This document shows positions 1 to 6,189 of a stretch of DNA of 26,199 nt, piece after piece. The notes beneath the pieces were generated by a model that had not been told where the DNA came from, searched no databases, and worked only from the letters and a program-made list of their open reading frames with translations. Origin of the DNA: a virus; IMG/VR virus record IMGVR_UViG_3300008110_007408, positions 1-26,199 of that record. One strand, written 5' to 3'. The position numbers and the translations under genes were made by a program. Position 1 is the first letter of the stretch, and each line of letters starts with the position of its first letter.

Positions 1-50
1 TCTCACGAAGGCCTTGCAAAGGCCCCAGGCTCCCATTACATCAATCCCCC
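1..50 (-). tRNA. tRNA-Ala(UGC), 3' part outside the window
   Basis: On the minus strand the sequence starting at 50 gives a G-rich acceptor strand, a D arm with a GGG loop and one imperfect stem pair, and a clear anticodon arm. The anticodon arm is a 5-bp stem around the loop TTTGCAA, so the anticodon is UGC (Ala). The variable region begins before base 1, and the T arm and acceptor 3' strand lie beyond the window edge. It follows tRNA-Arg with a 12-base gap, so the two are probably co-transcribed and processed. Confidence 0.75.
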
Positions 51-62
51 AAATTGTAAAAC

Positions 63-137
63 TGGTCCGCCCGCCAGGACTCGAACCTGGAATAAAAGCT
101 TAGAAGGCTTCTGTGATATCCCTTTCACCACAGGCAG
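63..137 (-). tRNA. tRNA-Arg(UCU)
   Basis: A full cloverleaf can be drawn on the minus strand. It has a 7-bp acceptor stem (CTGCCTG with CGGGCGG, using G-U pairs), D stem GTGA/TCAC with an AAGGGATA loop, a 5-bp anticodon stem around CTTCTAA (anticodon UCU, reads AGA), and T arm CCAGG-TTCGAGT-CCTGG. The discriminator A is followed by an encoded CCA. AGA is a common Arg codon in A+T-rich phage genes, so the tRNA probably supplements the host supply. It lies downstream of the HNH gene on the same strand. Confidence 0.93.
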
Positions 138-142
138 ATAAC

Positions 143-172
143 TAATCCAGAGTATATCTCAACTCTGGATTA
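143..172 (-). other. Perfect 11-bp hairpin between HNH gene and tRNAs
   Basis: TAATCCAGAGT and its exact complement flank an 8-base loop. It starts 9 bases after the HNH stop codon and 5 bases before the tRNA-Arg 5' end. No T-run follows on the minus strand, so it is not a normal intrinsic terminator. It may be an RNA processing or stability element separating mRNA from the tRNAs. That role is inferred. Confidence 0.55.
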
Positions 173-180
173 ATGTCAAC

Positions 181-741
181 CTAAGATTTCAGAATCCTAC
201 TATGTTTGGGCACACCACTCATTAAGTACTCCATTTGATCTGCAAGAATGTTTCTATTTTGCAAAATCATGTTTTCAAAATGATTAGGTTCGTATGGTAC
301 ATAGAGTAATTCCATACGTGCTTCTTTTAATGTTTTGTTATCTTTTTTGTTATTACACGGGTTACATGCAGTAACAACATTAGTCCACGTATTAGCACCA
401 CCCTTACTCTTAGGCGTGATATGATCACGGCTTAGTAAGTGATAGTTAGGAAAATGACCGCCGCAATACGCACATACATGACGGTCACGACCAAACAATG
501 TTTTGTTAGTCAATGCAACCTTGCCGTGTTTACTTACGTCAAATCCATGACCTTTAATTGCAATGATGCTAGGAGTTTCAATATAACTAGTACGGCCGTC
601 GTTTTGAACTCCACCACGAAACTTTGCTACTACTTCACCTAAAGACCAAGCAACCATACCTTTAGCGTGATAAGTAATTGCACTTTCGTGGGAAATCCAG
701 TGTCTTGGAATTCCACTTATATCCAACGCTAAAACTGACAT
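181..741 (-). CDS. HNH endonuclease
   Basis: A 186-aa HNH nuclease. The central module has CAYC and CNPC zinc-binding pairs around the SRDHITPKSKGG segment, followed by N-x-V-x-A-C, the usual signature of the phage/cyanobacterial HNH family whose members start with MSVLALDI. I placed the start at 741 rather than 777, because AGGAGA sits 6 bases before this ATG and the family alignment begins here. The likely role is DNA nicking or cleavage, as a free-standing mobile nuclease or in DNA metabolism. It lies between small genes upstream and tRNAs downstream on the same strand. Family assignment is secure; the biological role is not. Confidence 0.88.
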   Translation of the reverse strand: MSVLALDISGIPRHWISHESAITYHAKGMVAWSLGEVVAKFRGGVQNDGRTSYIETPSIIAIKGHGFDVSKHGKVALTNKTLFGRDRHVCAYCGGHFPNYHLLSRDHITPKSKGGANTWTNVVTACNPCNNKKDNKTLKEARMELLYVPYEPNHFENMILQNRNILADQMEYLMSGVPKHSRILKS

Positions 742-1013
742 GATTTCTCCTTTTAAGTTAAGTGTATTTAGACACACTCATTAGGGTTCAGCACTCTACC
801 GTCGAGAGGTAGCGCCGTGTTCATCTAATAAATGTGTATGGTAAAGCAAACTGGTACCACCTTTCAGGGGTGAGGCATAGTGTTCTGCCAATTTGCTTTA
901 TCATTCCCGTTTTACTCTGCTGTTACCGCCAGCGTTTTCATCAGGGGCTCCGCCCGTTCTGTGCATGTTTATAGTGCGCACTAAGACCTCGTTCCTTACA
1001 CACTTTAAACGTG
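742..1013 (-). other. Non-coding, structured stretch upstream of HNH gene
   Basis: About 270 bases with no convincing gene. By eye it is rich in hairpins: CTACC/GGTAG with a 7-base loop near 796-812, a three-way-junction candidate at 840-902, GCTG/CAGC near 918-932, and GGGC-GGA-GCCC near 943-954. It is more G+C-rich than the flanking genes. A 21-codon open frame (ATG on the minus strand near 966) crosses it but has no ribosome binding site. It could be a 5' regulatory leader for the HNH gene or a separate small RNA. It matches no RNA family I can name. Confidence 0.4.
840..902. ncRNA. Candidate structured RNA (three-way junction)
   Basis: GGTAAAGCAAACT at 840-852 pairs with AATTTGCTTTATC at 890-902 over 13 positions with one mismatch. 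The stem encloses two smaller hairpins: CCACC around 857-873 and GGCA/TGCC around 874-889. The minus-strand fold is equally good. No conserved tRNA T-arm sequence is present, so this is not a tRNA. Strand and function are unknown. Confidence 0.35.
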
Positions 1014-1031
1014 TTAAGATTCTAACACGTT
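1008..1031 (-). other. Perfect 9-bp hairpin over the stop of the 50-aa gene
   Basis: AACGTGTTA and TAACACGTT flank a 6-base loop, and the stop codon of the small gene is inside the stem. No T-run follows on the minus strand, so termination would be weak. It may protect the 3' end of the small mRNA. Confidence 0.45.
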
Positions 1032-1166
1032 ATCTATTTTATTGTCAACCTTTTCAATATAACCATATTGCAACCTTAATCTTTCAAATTTTTCTCTTAT
1101 CAATTTGTCAAGTTGTTCATCTGATAACATATGGTCGTTGACAAACTTATCATTTTTGTAATTCAT
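1014..1166 (-). CDS. Small hypothetical protein (50 aa)
   Basis: A 50-codon frame starting MNYKNDKFVND and ending DNVLES. Its ATG at 1166 is preceded by GGAG at a good distance (8 bases). The protein is highly charged and probably helical in the middle (EQLDKLIREKFERLRLQYG), with no cysteines and no membrane segment. It begins 20 bases downstream of a strong minus-strand terminator, so it probably has its own promoter or is reached by read-through. The stop codon lies in a perfect hairpin. I do not recognise a family. Phage genomes carry many such small regulators or inhibitors, but no function can be assigned. Confidence 0.6.
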   Translation of the reverse strand: MNYKNDKFVNDHMLSDEQLDKLIREKFERLRLQYGYIEKVDNKIDNVLES

Positions 1167-1185
1167 TTGTTGTTCTCCATATAAC

Positions 1186-1219
1186 AAAAAACCCTGGGAT
1201 CTTTTCAGAGCCAGGGTTT
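1186..1219 (-). terminator. Intrinsic terminator
   Basis: Minus-strand AAACCCTGG and CCAGGGTTT form a perfect 9-bp stem with a 13-base loop, and the 3' arm runs directly into six T residues. It closes the transcript of the 42-aa gene and the peroxiredoxin-like gene. Confidence 0.85.
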
Positions 1220-1241
1220 AGATATTCTTACTACGAAAACT

Positions 1242-1370
1242 CTACTTATCTAAACCCCCCAAAACCTCATTAATATTACGGTCACTTGTTAAGGCATAAA
1301 ACCCTACAGGCATCCACACCATTAGTGATGGTTGCTTTCTAGTTATATGTGTACAAGTAAAGTTTCTCAT
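1242..1370 (-). CDS. Small hypothetical protein (42 aa)
   Basis: A 42-codon frame starting MRNFTCTHITRKQPSLM, with a compact hydrophobic middle (VWMPVGFYAL) and the end NINEVLGGLDK. There is no useful Shine-Dalgarno. The ATG is instead preceded by CTAAATA eight bases upstream, the same layout as several other genes in this window. A terminator follows 23 bases after the stop. It lies 54 bases downstream of the peroxiredoxin-like gene. No family is recognised. The composition reads like protein rather than chance, but a short frame without homologues remains uncertain. Confidence 0.42.
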   Translation of the reverse strand: MRNFTCTHITRKQPSLMVWMPVGFYALTSDRNINEVLGGLDK

Positions 1371-1424
1371 AGTAATTTTATTTAGTCCTGATTCAAAATA
1401 TTATACTTTTTAATGCAATAAATG

Positions 1425-1931
1425 TCAACTTTTTATTGACCCAAAAGCTTGTTTTAATTTATACATCATTTCAGAAACGCTGTTAACAATGTCTAAATTA
1501 TCTTCTGACACATACTGTATTGTATCTTCATCATCCACAATACACAATGTTCTTAGTGCCCTTTTTGACTTTATATCTACTCCTAAATTTTCAGATAAAC
1601 TTAGCTTTGGCGATTGTATGTTGTCAGAAAACAACCACATCGTCGGTGTCATGTTAGTAGATATAGATTGCCAAGCTTTAGTAGAGAAGTCAGGATTCAC
1701 AGAACCTATTAGTAGTGTCACACCGTTTTTTGCAAGTTCTTGTGTTATTTTATTGAAGTTAAGTAATTCTTCAGGAAACACATAGGAAAAATCCTCTGGA
1801 TAAAAAACAACGATTTTCCATAATCCTTTTAGTGTAGTTTCAGTTACTAACTTTCTTCCGTTAGGAGAACTTTCATTTGGTTTAATTGCATTTACTGCAA
1901 ATGGTCCTAACTTTTCGCCTATGTTCTTCAT
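1425..1931 (-). CDS. Peroxiredoxin-like protein lacking the catalytic cysteine
   Basis: A 168-aa homologue of the AhpC encoded at 3320-3844. The N-termini match (MKNIGEKLGPFAV versus MKTIGDKVEAFAV), as do the strand after the active-site loop (VTLLIGSVNPDF versus AVLLIGSTDNEF) and the later RALRTLCIVDDE segment. The active-site loop reads PEDFSYVFPEE where peroxiredoxins have PKDFTFVCPTE, so the peroxidatic cysteine is phenylalanine at residue 52. The C-terminal resolving cysteine is also missing. It cannot act as a normal 2-Cys peroxidase. It may bind AhpC as a partner subunit, act as a chaperone-like protein, or be decaying. I chose ATG 1931 from the alignment with AhpC; a frame from 1961 is possible but adds residues absent from AhpC. 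The stop of the DUF2061 gene is 8 bases upstream. Confidence 0.82.
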   Translation of the reverse strand: MKNIGEKLGPFAVNAIKPNESSPNGRKLVTETTLKGLWKIVVFYPEDFSYVFPEELLNFNKITQELAKNGVTLLIGSVNPDFSTKAWQSISTNMTPTMWLFSDNIQSPKLSLSENLGVDIKSKRALRTLCIVDDEDTIQYVSEDNLDIVNSVSEMMYKLKQAFGSIKS

Positions 1932-1936
1932 TCTAG

Positions 1937-1944
1937 TATTTATT
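1937..1944 (-). promoter_or_regulatory. Late-promoter-like AATAAATA before peroxiredoxin-like gene
   Basis: Minus-strand AATAAATA ends exactly 5 bases before the ATG at 1931 and lies inside the 3' end of the upstream gene. The spacing matches the layout seen at 16405 and 16428. T4-like late promoters use TATAAATA at -10. The function here is inferred. Confidence 0.4.
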
Positions 1945-2122
1945 CTTGAACTTTGCCCCATTTAAGTTTGAGCCAAAGTCTTTCGTGAATGTAGTGAGCT
2001 AATGTCATCCAAATGTTAATAATAATAGCCCCCGCAAGACCAGTGTATATTCCTGTTATTATAGTTGCTGTAATGCGCCATGTTATGGCACGTATAATAG
2101 TTCTTTTGTGTGTTTCTGTCAT
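1940..2122 (-). CDS. DUF2061 small membrane protein
   Basis: A 60-aa protein with the DUF2061 pattern: an N-terminal basic segment RTIIRAITWRI, two hydrophobic stretches (about residues 17-38 and 40-48 of a predicted hairpin), and the diagnostic end HERLWLKLKWG. It is predicted to sit in the inner membrane. The biochemical role of this family is unknown. The ATG follows AGGAC with acceptable spacing, just after a strong terminator, so a promoter must lie at or within that short gap, or transcription reads through. It is followed closely by the peroxiredoxin-like gene. Confidence 0.85.
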   Translation of the reverse strand: MTETHKRTIIRAITWRITATIITGIYTGLAGAIIINIWMTLAHYIHERLWLKLKWGKVQE

Positions 2123-2134
2123 ATTTTTGTCCTA

Positions 2135-2156
2135 TAAAAAAGCCCCTTACGGGGCT
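2135..2156 (-). terminator. Intrinsic terminator after the AhpC-AhpD operon
   Basis: Minus-strand AGCCCC-GTAA-GGGGCT is a perfect 6-bp G+C-rich stem with a tetraloop, followed by six T residues. It lies 2 bases beyond the ahpD stop codon. Confidence 0.92.
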
Positions 2157-2158
2157 GA

Positions 2159-2677
2159 TTAATTACTTAACACTCTTGCTACGGACGTTATGACTGCTGC
2201 TATTCGTCCAATGTCACGTAATTGTTCTACCGTGTATCCTTCTTTCTTAAGTGTTTCATAATGTGACTTAACACAAAAATGGCACTTACCTACAATGCTT
2301 GCTGCTAAACTATATGCCTCAAATCTTGCTTTAGTTGTTCCACCATGACTTGCAATTGCATTCATACGTAGTTGTGGTGGCAAACCTTTGAGTTGCTCAT
2401 CATCAGCCATTTCAACAAATGGATACCAAATGTTGTTTTGTGCCATTAAACTTGCTGCTGTTAATGCAGCATCAGCTTCTTTACGATCTGCTAGTTGACT
2501 ATGAACCCAAGTCCATAGTTTTGAATTACCTGTTGCGAATGCTGCTGCAAGCGCAACTGCCTCAGCCTCTTCAACTGGCAATGTGCTACGTTTAATTACT
2601 GCATCAATATTTAGTTTAGTATCCTTAGCATATTCAGGAATACTTTGTTCTTTTAATGCGTCTACCCATACTGTCAT
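2159..2677 (-). CDS. ahpD: AhpD-type alkylhydroperoxidase
   Basis: A 172-aa protein of the AhpD family, which reduces peroxides through a CxxC pair and in mycobacteria recycles AhpC. The catalytic signature is intact: Glu in RFEAYS, then 12 residues on the first cysteine of GKCHFCVKSH, the second cysteine three further, and the His four beyond that. This is the spacing of M. tuberculosis AhpD (E118, C130, C133, H137). Length also fits. The start at 2677 is supported by AGGGGAAACAAA before ATG; the frame from 2704 runs into the upstream gene. Its ATG overlaps the cytochrome stop (ATGA), so it is translationally coupled. It is last in the operon and is followed by a terminator. A phage copy is unusual. 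Confidence 0.92.
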   Translation of the reverse strand: MTVWVDALKEQSIPEYAKDTKLNIDAVIKRSTLPVEEAEAVALAAAFATGNSKLWTWVHSQLADRKEADAALTAASLMAQNNIWYPFVEMADDEQLKGLPPQLRMNAIASHGGTTKARFEAYSLAASIVGKCHFCVKSHYETLKKEGYTVEQLRDIGRIAAVITSVARVLSN

Positions 2678-2961
2678 TTTGTTTCCCCTAAACTTAAAAT
2701 CCAATTTGTTAAAATTAATATTTCTGCATCAGTCAATGTAGGATGAGCAGGCATTTTACCTTTACCGTTTCTAATCACATTTTTAATGTGTTCAGAATCA
2801 TTGCGATTTTTTTCTGCTACTCGTACAAATGCAGGCGGATAGCTGATACCAATGTGCTGCACACTATGACATCCCAAACAGGCTCTCTGTTTGGCTAGTG
2901 CTTCTCCTTCGTTTGCCCAAGCAGAAATACTAAAAAACATCAACAAAATGCTATATTTCAT
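2674..2961 (-). CDS. Secreted small c-type cytochrome
   Basis: A 95-aa protein with a signal peptide (hydrophobic residues 4-16, likely cleavage after AWA). A single haem-binding CLGCH (Cys28, Cys31, His32) follows, and Met70 in GKMPAHPTLTD is the expected axial ligand. The C-terminal helix DAEILILTNWILSLG is typical of class I cytochrome c (c551/c552-like). The mature protein of about 79 residues would be exported by Sec and matured by the host Ccm system, acting as a periplasmic electron carrier. It overlaps its neighbours by ATGA on both sides, between the SGNH-like gene and ahpD, which suggests stoichiometric co-expression. Partner oxidases or reductases cannot be named from sequence. Confidence 0.9.
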   Translation of the reverse strand: MKYSILLMFFSISAWANEGEALAKQRACLGCHSVQHIGISYPPAFVRVAEKNRNDSEHIKNVIRNGKGKMPAHPTLTDAEILILTNWILSLGETK

Positions 2962-3332
2962 TTTGTTAATGCTCCCAATTGTCTATATCCTTTATATGTA
3001 GGGTGTACCTTATCCGCAGAAAGTTCTGGTATTATAATGAAAGTATCACCATAATGTCTAGCAATTTTCTTTACAATTTCTTGCTTTTCAGGTTTGATTG
3101 CAGGAACTATCCAAAACACTTGATCCGAATTTACAAAACTTCTTAAAGCAACTAATTCAATTTCGGTGTTAAGATTTTTAAAATCATTACTACCTAAACT
3201 AATGATTGTAGTTTTGGCGGGTCTGATTTTTTTAACATATGCATCATTCCAGTCTTTGCTGTTGATACCGCTTTGAGCATAAGCCACACATTCAGTGCGT
3301 ATTTGGCTTACGCCCTTTGCTATACTCTGCAT
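2958..3332 (-). CDS. SGNH/GDSL hydrolase-like protein, clipped N-terminus
   Basis: A 124-aa protein with most SGNH-hydrolase blocks: MQSIAKGV at the N-terminus matches GDSIAxGV with the Gly-Asp lost but the nucleophile Ser kept. SLGSND is block III (Gly/Asn), and DKVHPTYKGY is block V (Asp/His). The first beta strand, normally about seven residues before GDS, is absent because the ATG at 3332 lies within the 3' end of ahpC, overlapping it by 13 bases. A TTG at 3338 is a possible alternative start. Substrates of phage members are unknown; esterase action on glycans or lipids is the family's usual chemistry. It may be inactive without the full block I. The stop overlaps the cytochrome start as ATGA. 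Confidence 0.72.
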   Translation of the reverse strand: MQSIAKGVSQIRTECVAYAQSGINSKDWNDAYVKKIRPAKTTIISLGSNDFKNLNTEIELVALRSFVNSDQVFWIVPAIKPEKQEIVKKIARHYGDTFIIIPELSADKVHPTYKGYRQLGALTK

Positions 3333-3844
3333 GGGCAAAGTTCGCCAGTTTGCAAAGCGTCTAATACACGTAATGTTTCATCTGGGTTGCGACCAACATC
3401 TAGGTTGTTTACTGTAACATGTTGAATAACGTTATTTGGGTCAACGATAAATGTTGCACGTAGTGCTGCACCTGCAGGCTCATAGAAAATACCAAGTTGA
3501 TCTGCTAATGATAGTTCTCCACGTGCTACATCAGCAAAACTCCAGCTATTAGTTTTCTTCAAATCTTCATGTGCATTACGCCATGCTAATTTGCAAAACT
3601 CATTGTCTGTGCTACCGATTAACAAGACTGCATCACGGTCTGCGAAGTCATTATTTAATTTGTCGTATGCTACGATTTCAGTTGGGCATACGAATGTGAA
3701 ATCTTTTGGATAGTAAACGATTACTTTCCACTTGCCTTCAAAACTTTTTTCTGTGATTGTTTCAAATGCACCATCAACAGTCAATGCACTTGGCTTTACA
3801 CCTGTTACTGCAAATGCTTCTACTTTATCTCCGATAGTTTTCAT
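3320..3844 (-). CDS. ahpC: AhpC, 2-Cys peroxiredoxin
   Basis: A 174-aa typical peroxiredoxin that reduces hydrogen peroxide, organic peroxides and possibly peroxynitrite in the cytoplasm. The active-site loop PKDFTFVCPTE carries Thr50 and the peroxidatic Cys53. The conserved Arg in GAALRATFIV is present, and the C-terminal ELCPC supplies the resolving cysteine. The start is supported by AAAAGGAGACACAC before ATG at 3844. It heads the operon ahpC - SGNH-like - cytochrome c - ahpD. Because ahpD is in the same operon, AhpD rather than AhpF may be the reductant, as in mycobacteria; that is an inference. Confidence 0.94.
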   Translation of the reverse strand: MKTIGDKVEAFAVTGVKPSALTVDGAFETITEKSFEGKWKVIVYYPKDFTFVCPTEIVAYDKLNNDFADRDAVLLIGSTDNEFCKLAWRNAHEDLKKTNSWSFADVARGELSLADQLGIFYEPAGAALRATFIVDPNNVIQHVTVNNLDVGRNPDETLRVLDALQTGELCPCRV

Positions 3845-3864
3845 GTGTGTCTCCTTTTAAAAAA

Positions 3865-4209
3865 TTATCTTTGCGCCCTACAATTAGGGCATATAACAAT
3901 TAAGTTATCCTCTTCGTTATTGTGAGTATTATTGTCTTTATGGTCTACTACAAGTGGAATTTCTTTACCTGCATGTAAATCATTATAACATATCTCACAA
4001 TGTTTACCACGTTTTTCTATTAAGTACTTCTTAACATACTCTGGAACTTGACGCCATGCAGTAGTTGTTTCGTGTTCCTTCCATTCTTTAATTAAAAGGC
4101 GACTACGATATTCTGCTTGGCATTTGTTATTACAGTATTTGTTAGTAAAACTGTGGCCCTTTACAGGATTGTTTCTACCACAGTTTAGACAAGTAAAACA
4201 AGAATTCAT
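3865..4209 (-). CDS. HNH endonuclease, probably degenerate at its C-terminus
   Basis: A 114-aa HNH protein. The N-terminal half has two zinc-ribbon-like pairs (CLNC near residue 7 and CNNKC near 26). The second half has CEIC, then the first HNH histidine in VVDHKDNN, the asparagine in EEDNL, and the final CPNC. In this family the last motif is normally CPNCH followed by 15 or more residues. Here it is CPNCR and the protein stops four residues later, so the third H of the motif is lost. It is likely a dying mobile nuclease that sits just upstream of ahpC. The start has no clear Shine-Dalgarno. Confidence 0.8.
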   Translation of the reverse strand: MNSCFTCLNCGRNNPVKGHSFTNKYCNNKCQAEYRSRLLIKEWKEHETTTAWRQVPEYVKKYLIEKRGKHCEICYNDLHAGKEIPLVVDHKDNNTHNNEEDNLIVICPNCRAQR

Positions 4210-4314
4210 TTATAGACCATGTTGTAAAGCACTTTGTAATATTTACTGCTCTAGTGCTCCTATTATATACTACTATATTGCGTTTTCAATTTGTTTGGGT
4301 AAATTTGTTTTATA

Positions 4315-4321
4315 TTAAATA
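4315..4321 (+). promoter_or_regulatory. Late-promoter-like TTAAATA before the glycosyltransferase gene
   Basis: TTAAATA ends 6 bases upstream of the ATG at 4328 and no Shine-Dalgarno is present. It lies in a 118-base divergent gap whose remaining bases are A+T-rich and hold nothing else I can recognise. Confidence 0.4.
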
Positions 4322-4327
4322 TATTTT

Positions 4328-5203
4328 ATGAATACCTTTGTACTAAACCCAAATGTATATGATGTTGTATTTTTAAGTTACGATGAACCCAATGCCGAAG
4401 AAAACTATAAACATTTACTTTCTCTGAAACCAAAAGCAAAAAGAGTTGACGGAGTTAAGGGCAGTGATGCGGCTCATAAGGCTGTCGCAGATATATCAAA
4501 AACAGATAGGGTAATCATCGTAGACGGTGATAACAAAATTTCTGCAAACTTTTTTCGCTTCAATGTTTATACCAAACCACATTTTGATTGGACTGACTAT
4601 GTTTTTAGTTGGAGTAGTTTCAATCCCGTAAACAATAATTGTTATGGTAATGGTGGTATCAAGTGCTGGCCTGTGCATTTGTTAAAAGAAATGCGTACAC
4701 ATGAAGCAGGCGATAGTGTTGATTTTCAGCTTGATAAATATCTAGAATTAAATAGGATCGGCAGTGAAACCATAATCAATCAAAGTCCACAGCAAGCCTT
4801 TCGTGCAGGATTTAGAGATGGCATGAAATTATTAGATATTGGAGAGAAAGATTTTGAAAAGATGGATTGGCGAAACCGTGAAAGATTGTATAACTGGATG
4901 CACTTAGGAAGTGATGTTAAGAACGGCTTGTGGGCAATATATGGTGCTAGATTAGGGGCATTCTTATTGCTTAGAGGCTATGACATAAGAGTGTTAAATG
5001 ATTTTAGTCAGTTGGACGAAATATTTGAAATCTATAGCAGAATAGCATCAAATAATTTAAAACACGAATGTGATATATTAGGAAAAACATTTAATAGCAA
5101 ATATGTGCATGACGTTTTAAGTAGTGACAAAAGTGCAGAAATGAAAAGAAATTATATTGCACCAAAACGAAGTGATGAAGAATTTTTAGCGTTCCCGCAA
5201 TAG
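4328..5203 (+). CDS. GT-A-like glycosyltransferase family protein
   Basis: A 291-aa protein of a family I recall from marine phages whose members begin with a FLSYDEPNAEEN-type segment. A Rossmann-like N-terminus is followed by VIIVDGDNKI (about residues 62-71), which has the DxD-type metal/nucleotide-sugar site of GT-A enzymes. A second conserved block follows (FSWSSFNPVNNNCYGNGG, then KCWP). The likely role is transferring a sugar to a phage or host surface target; the acceptor is unknown. It begins the alternating-strand cluster, has a late-promoter-like element but no Shine-Dalgarno, and is 14 bases ahead of a radical SAM gene. Family identity is moderately sure, enzymatic role less so. 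Confidence 0.65.
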   Translation: MNTFVLNPNVYDVVFLSYDEPNAEENYKHLLSLKPKAKRVDGVKGSDAAHKAVADISKTDRVIIVDGDNKISANFFRFNVYTKPHFDWTDYVFSWSSFNPVNNNCYGNGGIKCWPVHLLKEMRTHEAGDSVDFQLDKYLELNRIGSETIINQSPQQAFRAGFRDGMKLLDIGEKDFEKMDWRNRERLYNWMHLGSDVKNGLWAIYGARLGAFLLLRGYDIRVLNDFSQLDEIFEIYSRIASNNLKHECDILGKTFNSKYVHDVLSSDKSAEMKRNYIAPKRSDEEFLAFPQ

Positions 5204-5217
5204 AAATAAGGAAATTG

Positions 5218-6189
5218 ATGCAAATACCATTTGATAAAATAGTGAGGTTTGGGCAACACACAATGCTAGAACATCCTCTTTTTTCTGTAAGTTGGATACT
5301 AGGAAGATTCTGCAATTACAAATGTAGTTATTGTTGGCCGTATGCAAACAGCGATACCCCTGATTATCAATCACTAGAAGTTTACAAACACGCAATAGAT
5401 CAAATCAAGTTACAAGCAAGGCAGAATAAATTTACTGATTTTCATTGGTCATTTAGTGGTGGTGAACCTACTGCATACAAACACTTACTTGAATTAATAA
5501 AACATTTAGAAGATGGTGTAACTCCATATCAAAGTATTCATATGACTACTAATTTAAGTCCTAGTAAGAAATGGTGGAGTAAATGGTGTAATAGTACTGA
5601 CCTTCTTCAACGTAAATCAATTACTGCTAGCTACCATAGTGAGTTTGCAAATGAAAATGAATTTGCAGAAAAATGTTTATACTTAATGGGCGAGAATGTA
5701 TATGTGACTATCAATCAAGTGATGGTGCCTAGTCAATTCTATGACTTATACGAACGATGCAAACGTTTTTACGATAAAGGAATAAATGTAACACTGAAGC
5801 CACAAAGTAATGAAAGTGCAAATGCAATTGTAGATGGTTATACGTCTGAGATGATAGAGATAATGCAAAAAGGATTTCCACAACAAGTAAATGAAGAAAA
5901 TCTTTATCAGATACGATTGTACGACGGTGATAACAATGAATACAAGTTTGATCAGGCCGAAAGATTTAATGCTTTCGGCTTTAACCAATTCACCAATTGG
6001 CATTGTAATAGCGGATATCAAAGTGTTATAATACGTGGCAATGAAGTTAAGCGTGGCTATAGTTGCAGTGACTTTAGATTAGGCACACTAGATAAAGGAT
6101 TTGGATTGTTTGGCAATCCTGTAACCTGTATTACAAACAGGTGTGTAAGTAGTGCAGACAGTAAGATACCAAAATGCAAATTGACCTAG
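5218..6189 (+). CDS. Radical SAM protein with C-terminal cysteine-rich tail
   Basis: A 323-aa radical SAM enzyme. The [4Fe-4S]-binding CNYKCSYC is at residues 32-39 (CxxxCxxC) and the SAM-contact FSGGEP at 79-84. The last 70 residues carry further cysteines (WHCN, YSCSD, VTCITNRC, PKCK) that could ligate an auxiliary Fe-S cluster, as in SPASM/twitch enzymes. It generates a 5'-deoxyadenosyl radical; the substrate is unknown. I start it at ATG 5218, preceded by AAGGAAATTG. Its stop overlaps the methyltransferase start by 16 bases, so the pair is coupled. The N-terminal layout resembles the protein at 12571-13518. Confidence 0.9.
   Translation: MQIPFDKIVRFGQHTMLEHPLFSVSWILGRFCNYKCSYCWPYANSDTPDYQSLEVYKHAIDQIKLQARQNKFTDFHWSFSGGEPTAYKHLLELIKHLEDGVTPYQSIHMTTNLSPSKKWWSKWCNSTDLLQRKSITASYHSEFANENEFAEKCLYLMGENVYVTINQVMVPSQFYDLYERCKRFYDKGINVTLKPQSNESANAIVDGYTSEMIEIMQKGFPQQVNEENLYQIRLYDGDNNEYKFDQAERFNAFGFNQFTNWHCNSGYQSVIIRGNEVKRGYSCSDFRLGTLDKGFGLFGNPVTCITNRCVSSADSKIPKCKLT

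Noticed and set aside
143-172. The perfect hairpin as an intrinsic terminator
   Set aside because: No T-run follows on either strand.
780-905. A further tRNA, suggested by hairpins with 7-base loops
   Set aside because: No T-arm GGTTCRA consensus and no acceptor stem in register were found on either strand.
940-985. Hammerhead-like core (CTGATGA on the minus strand)
   Set aside because: The motif is not followed by a proper stem II and GAAA, and stem III with the cleavage site could not be drawn.
893-1141. An 82-codon plus-strand frame
   Set aside because: It runs antisense across the 50-aa gene and the structured stretch and has no ribosome site.
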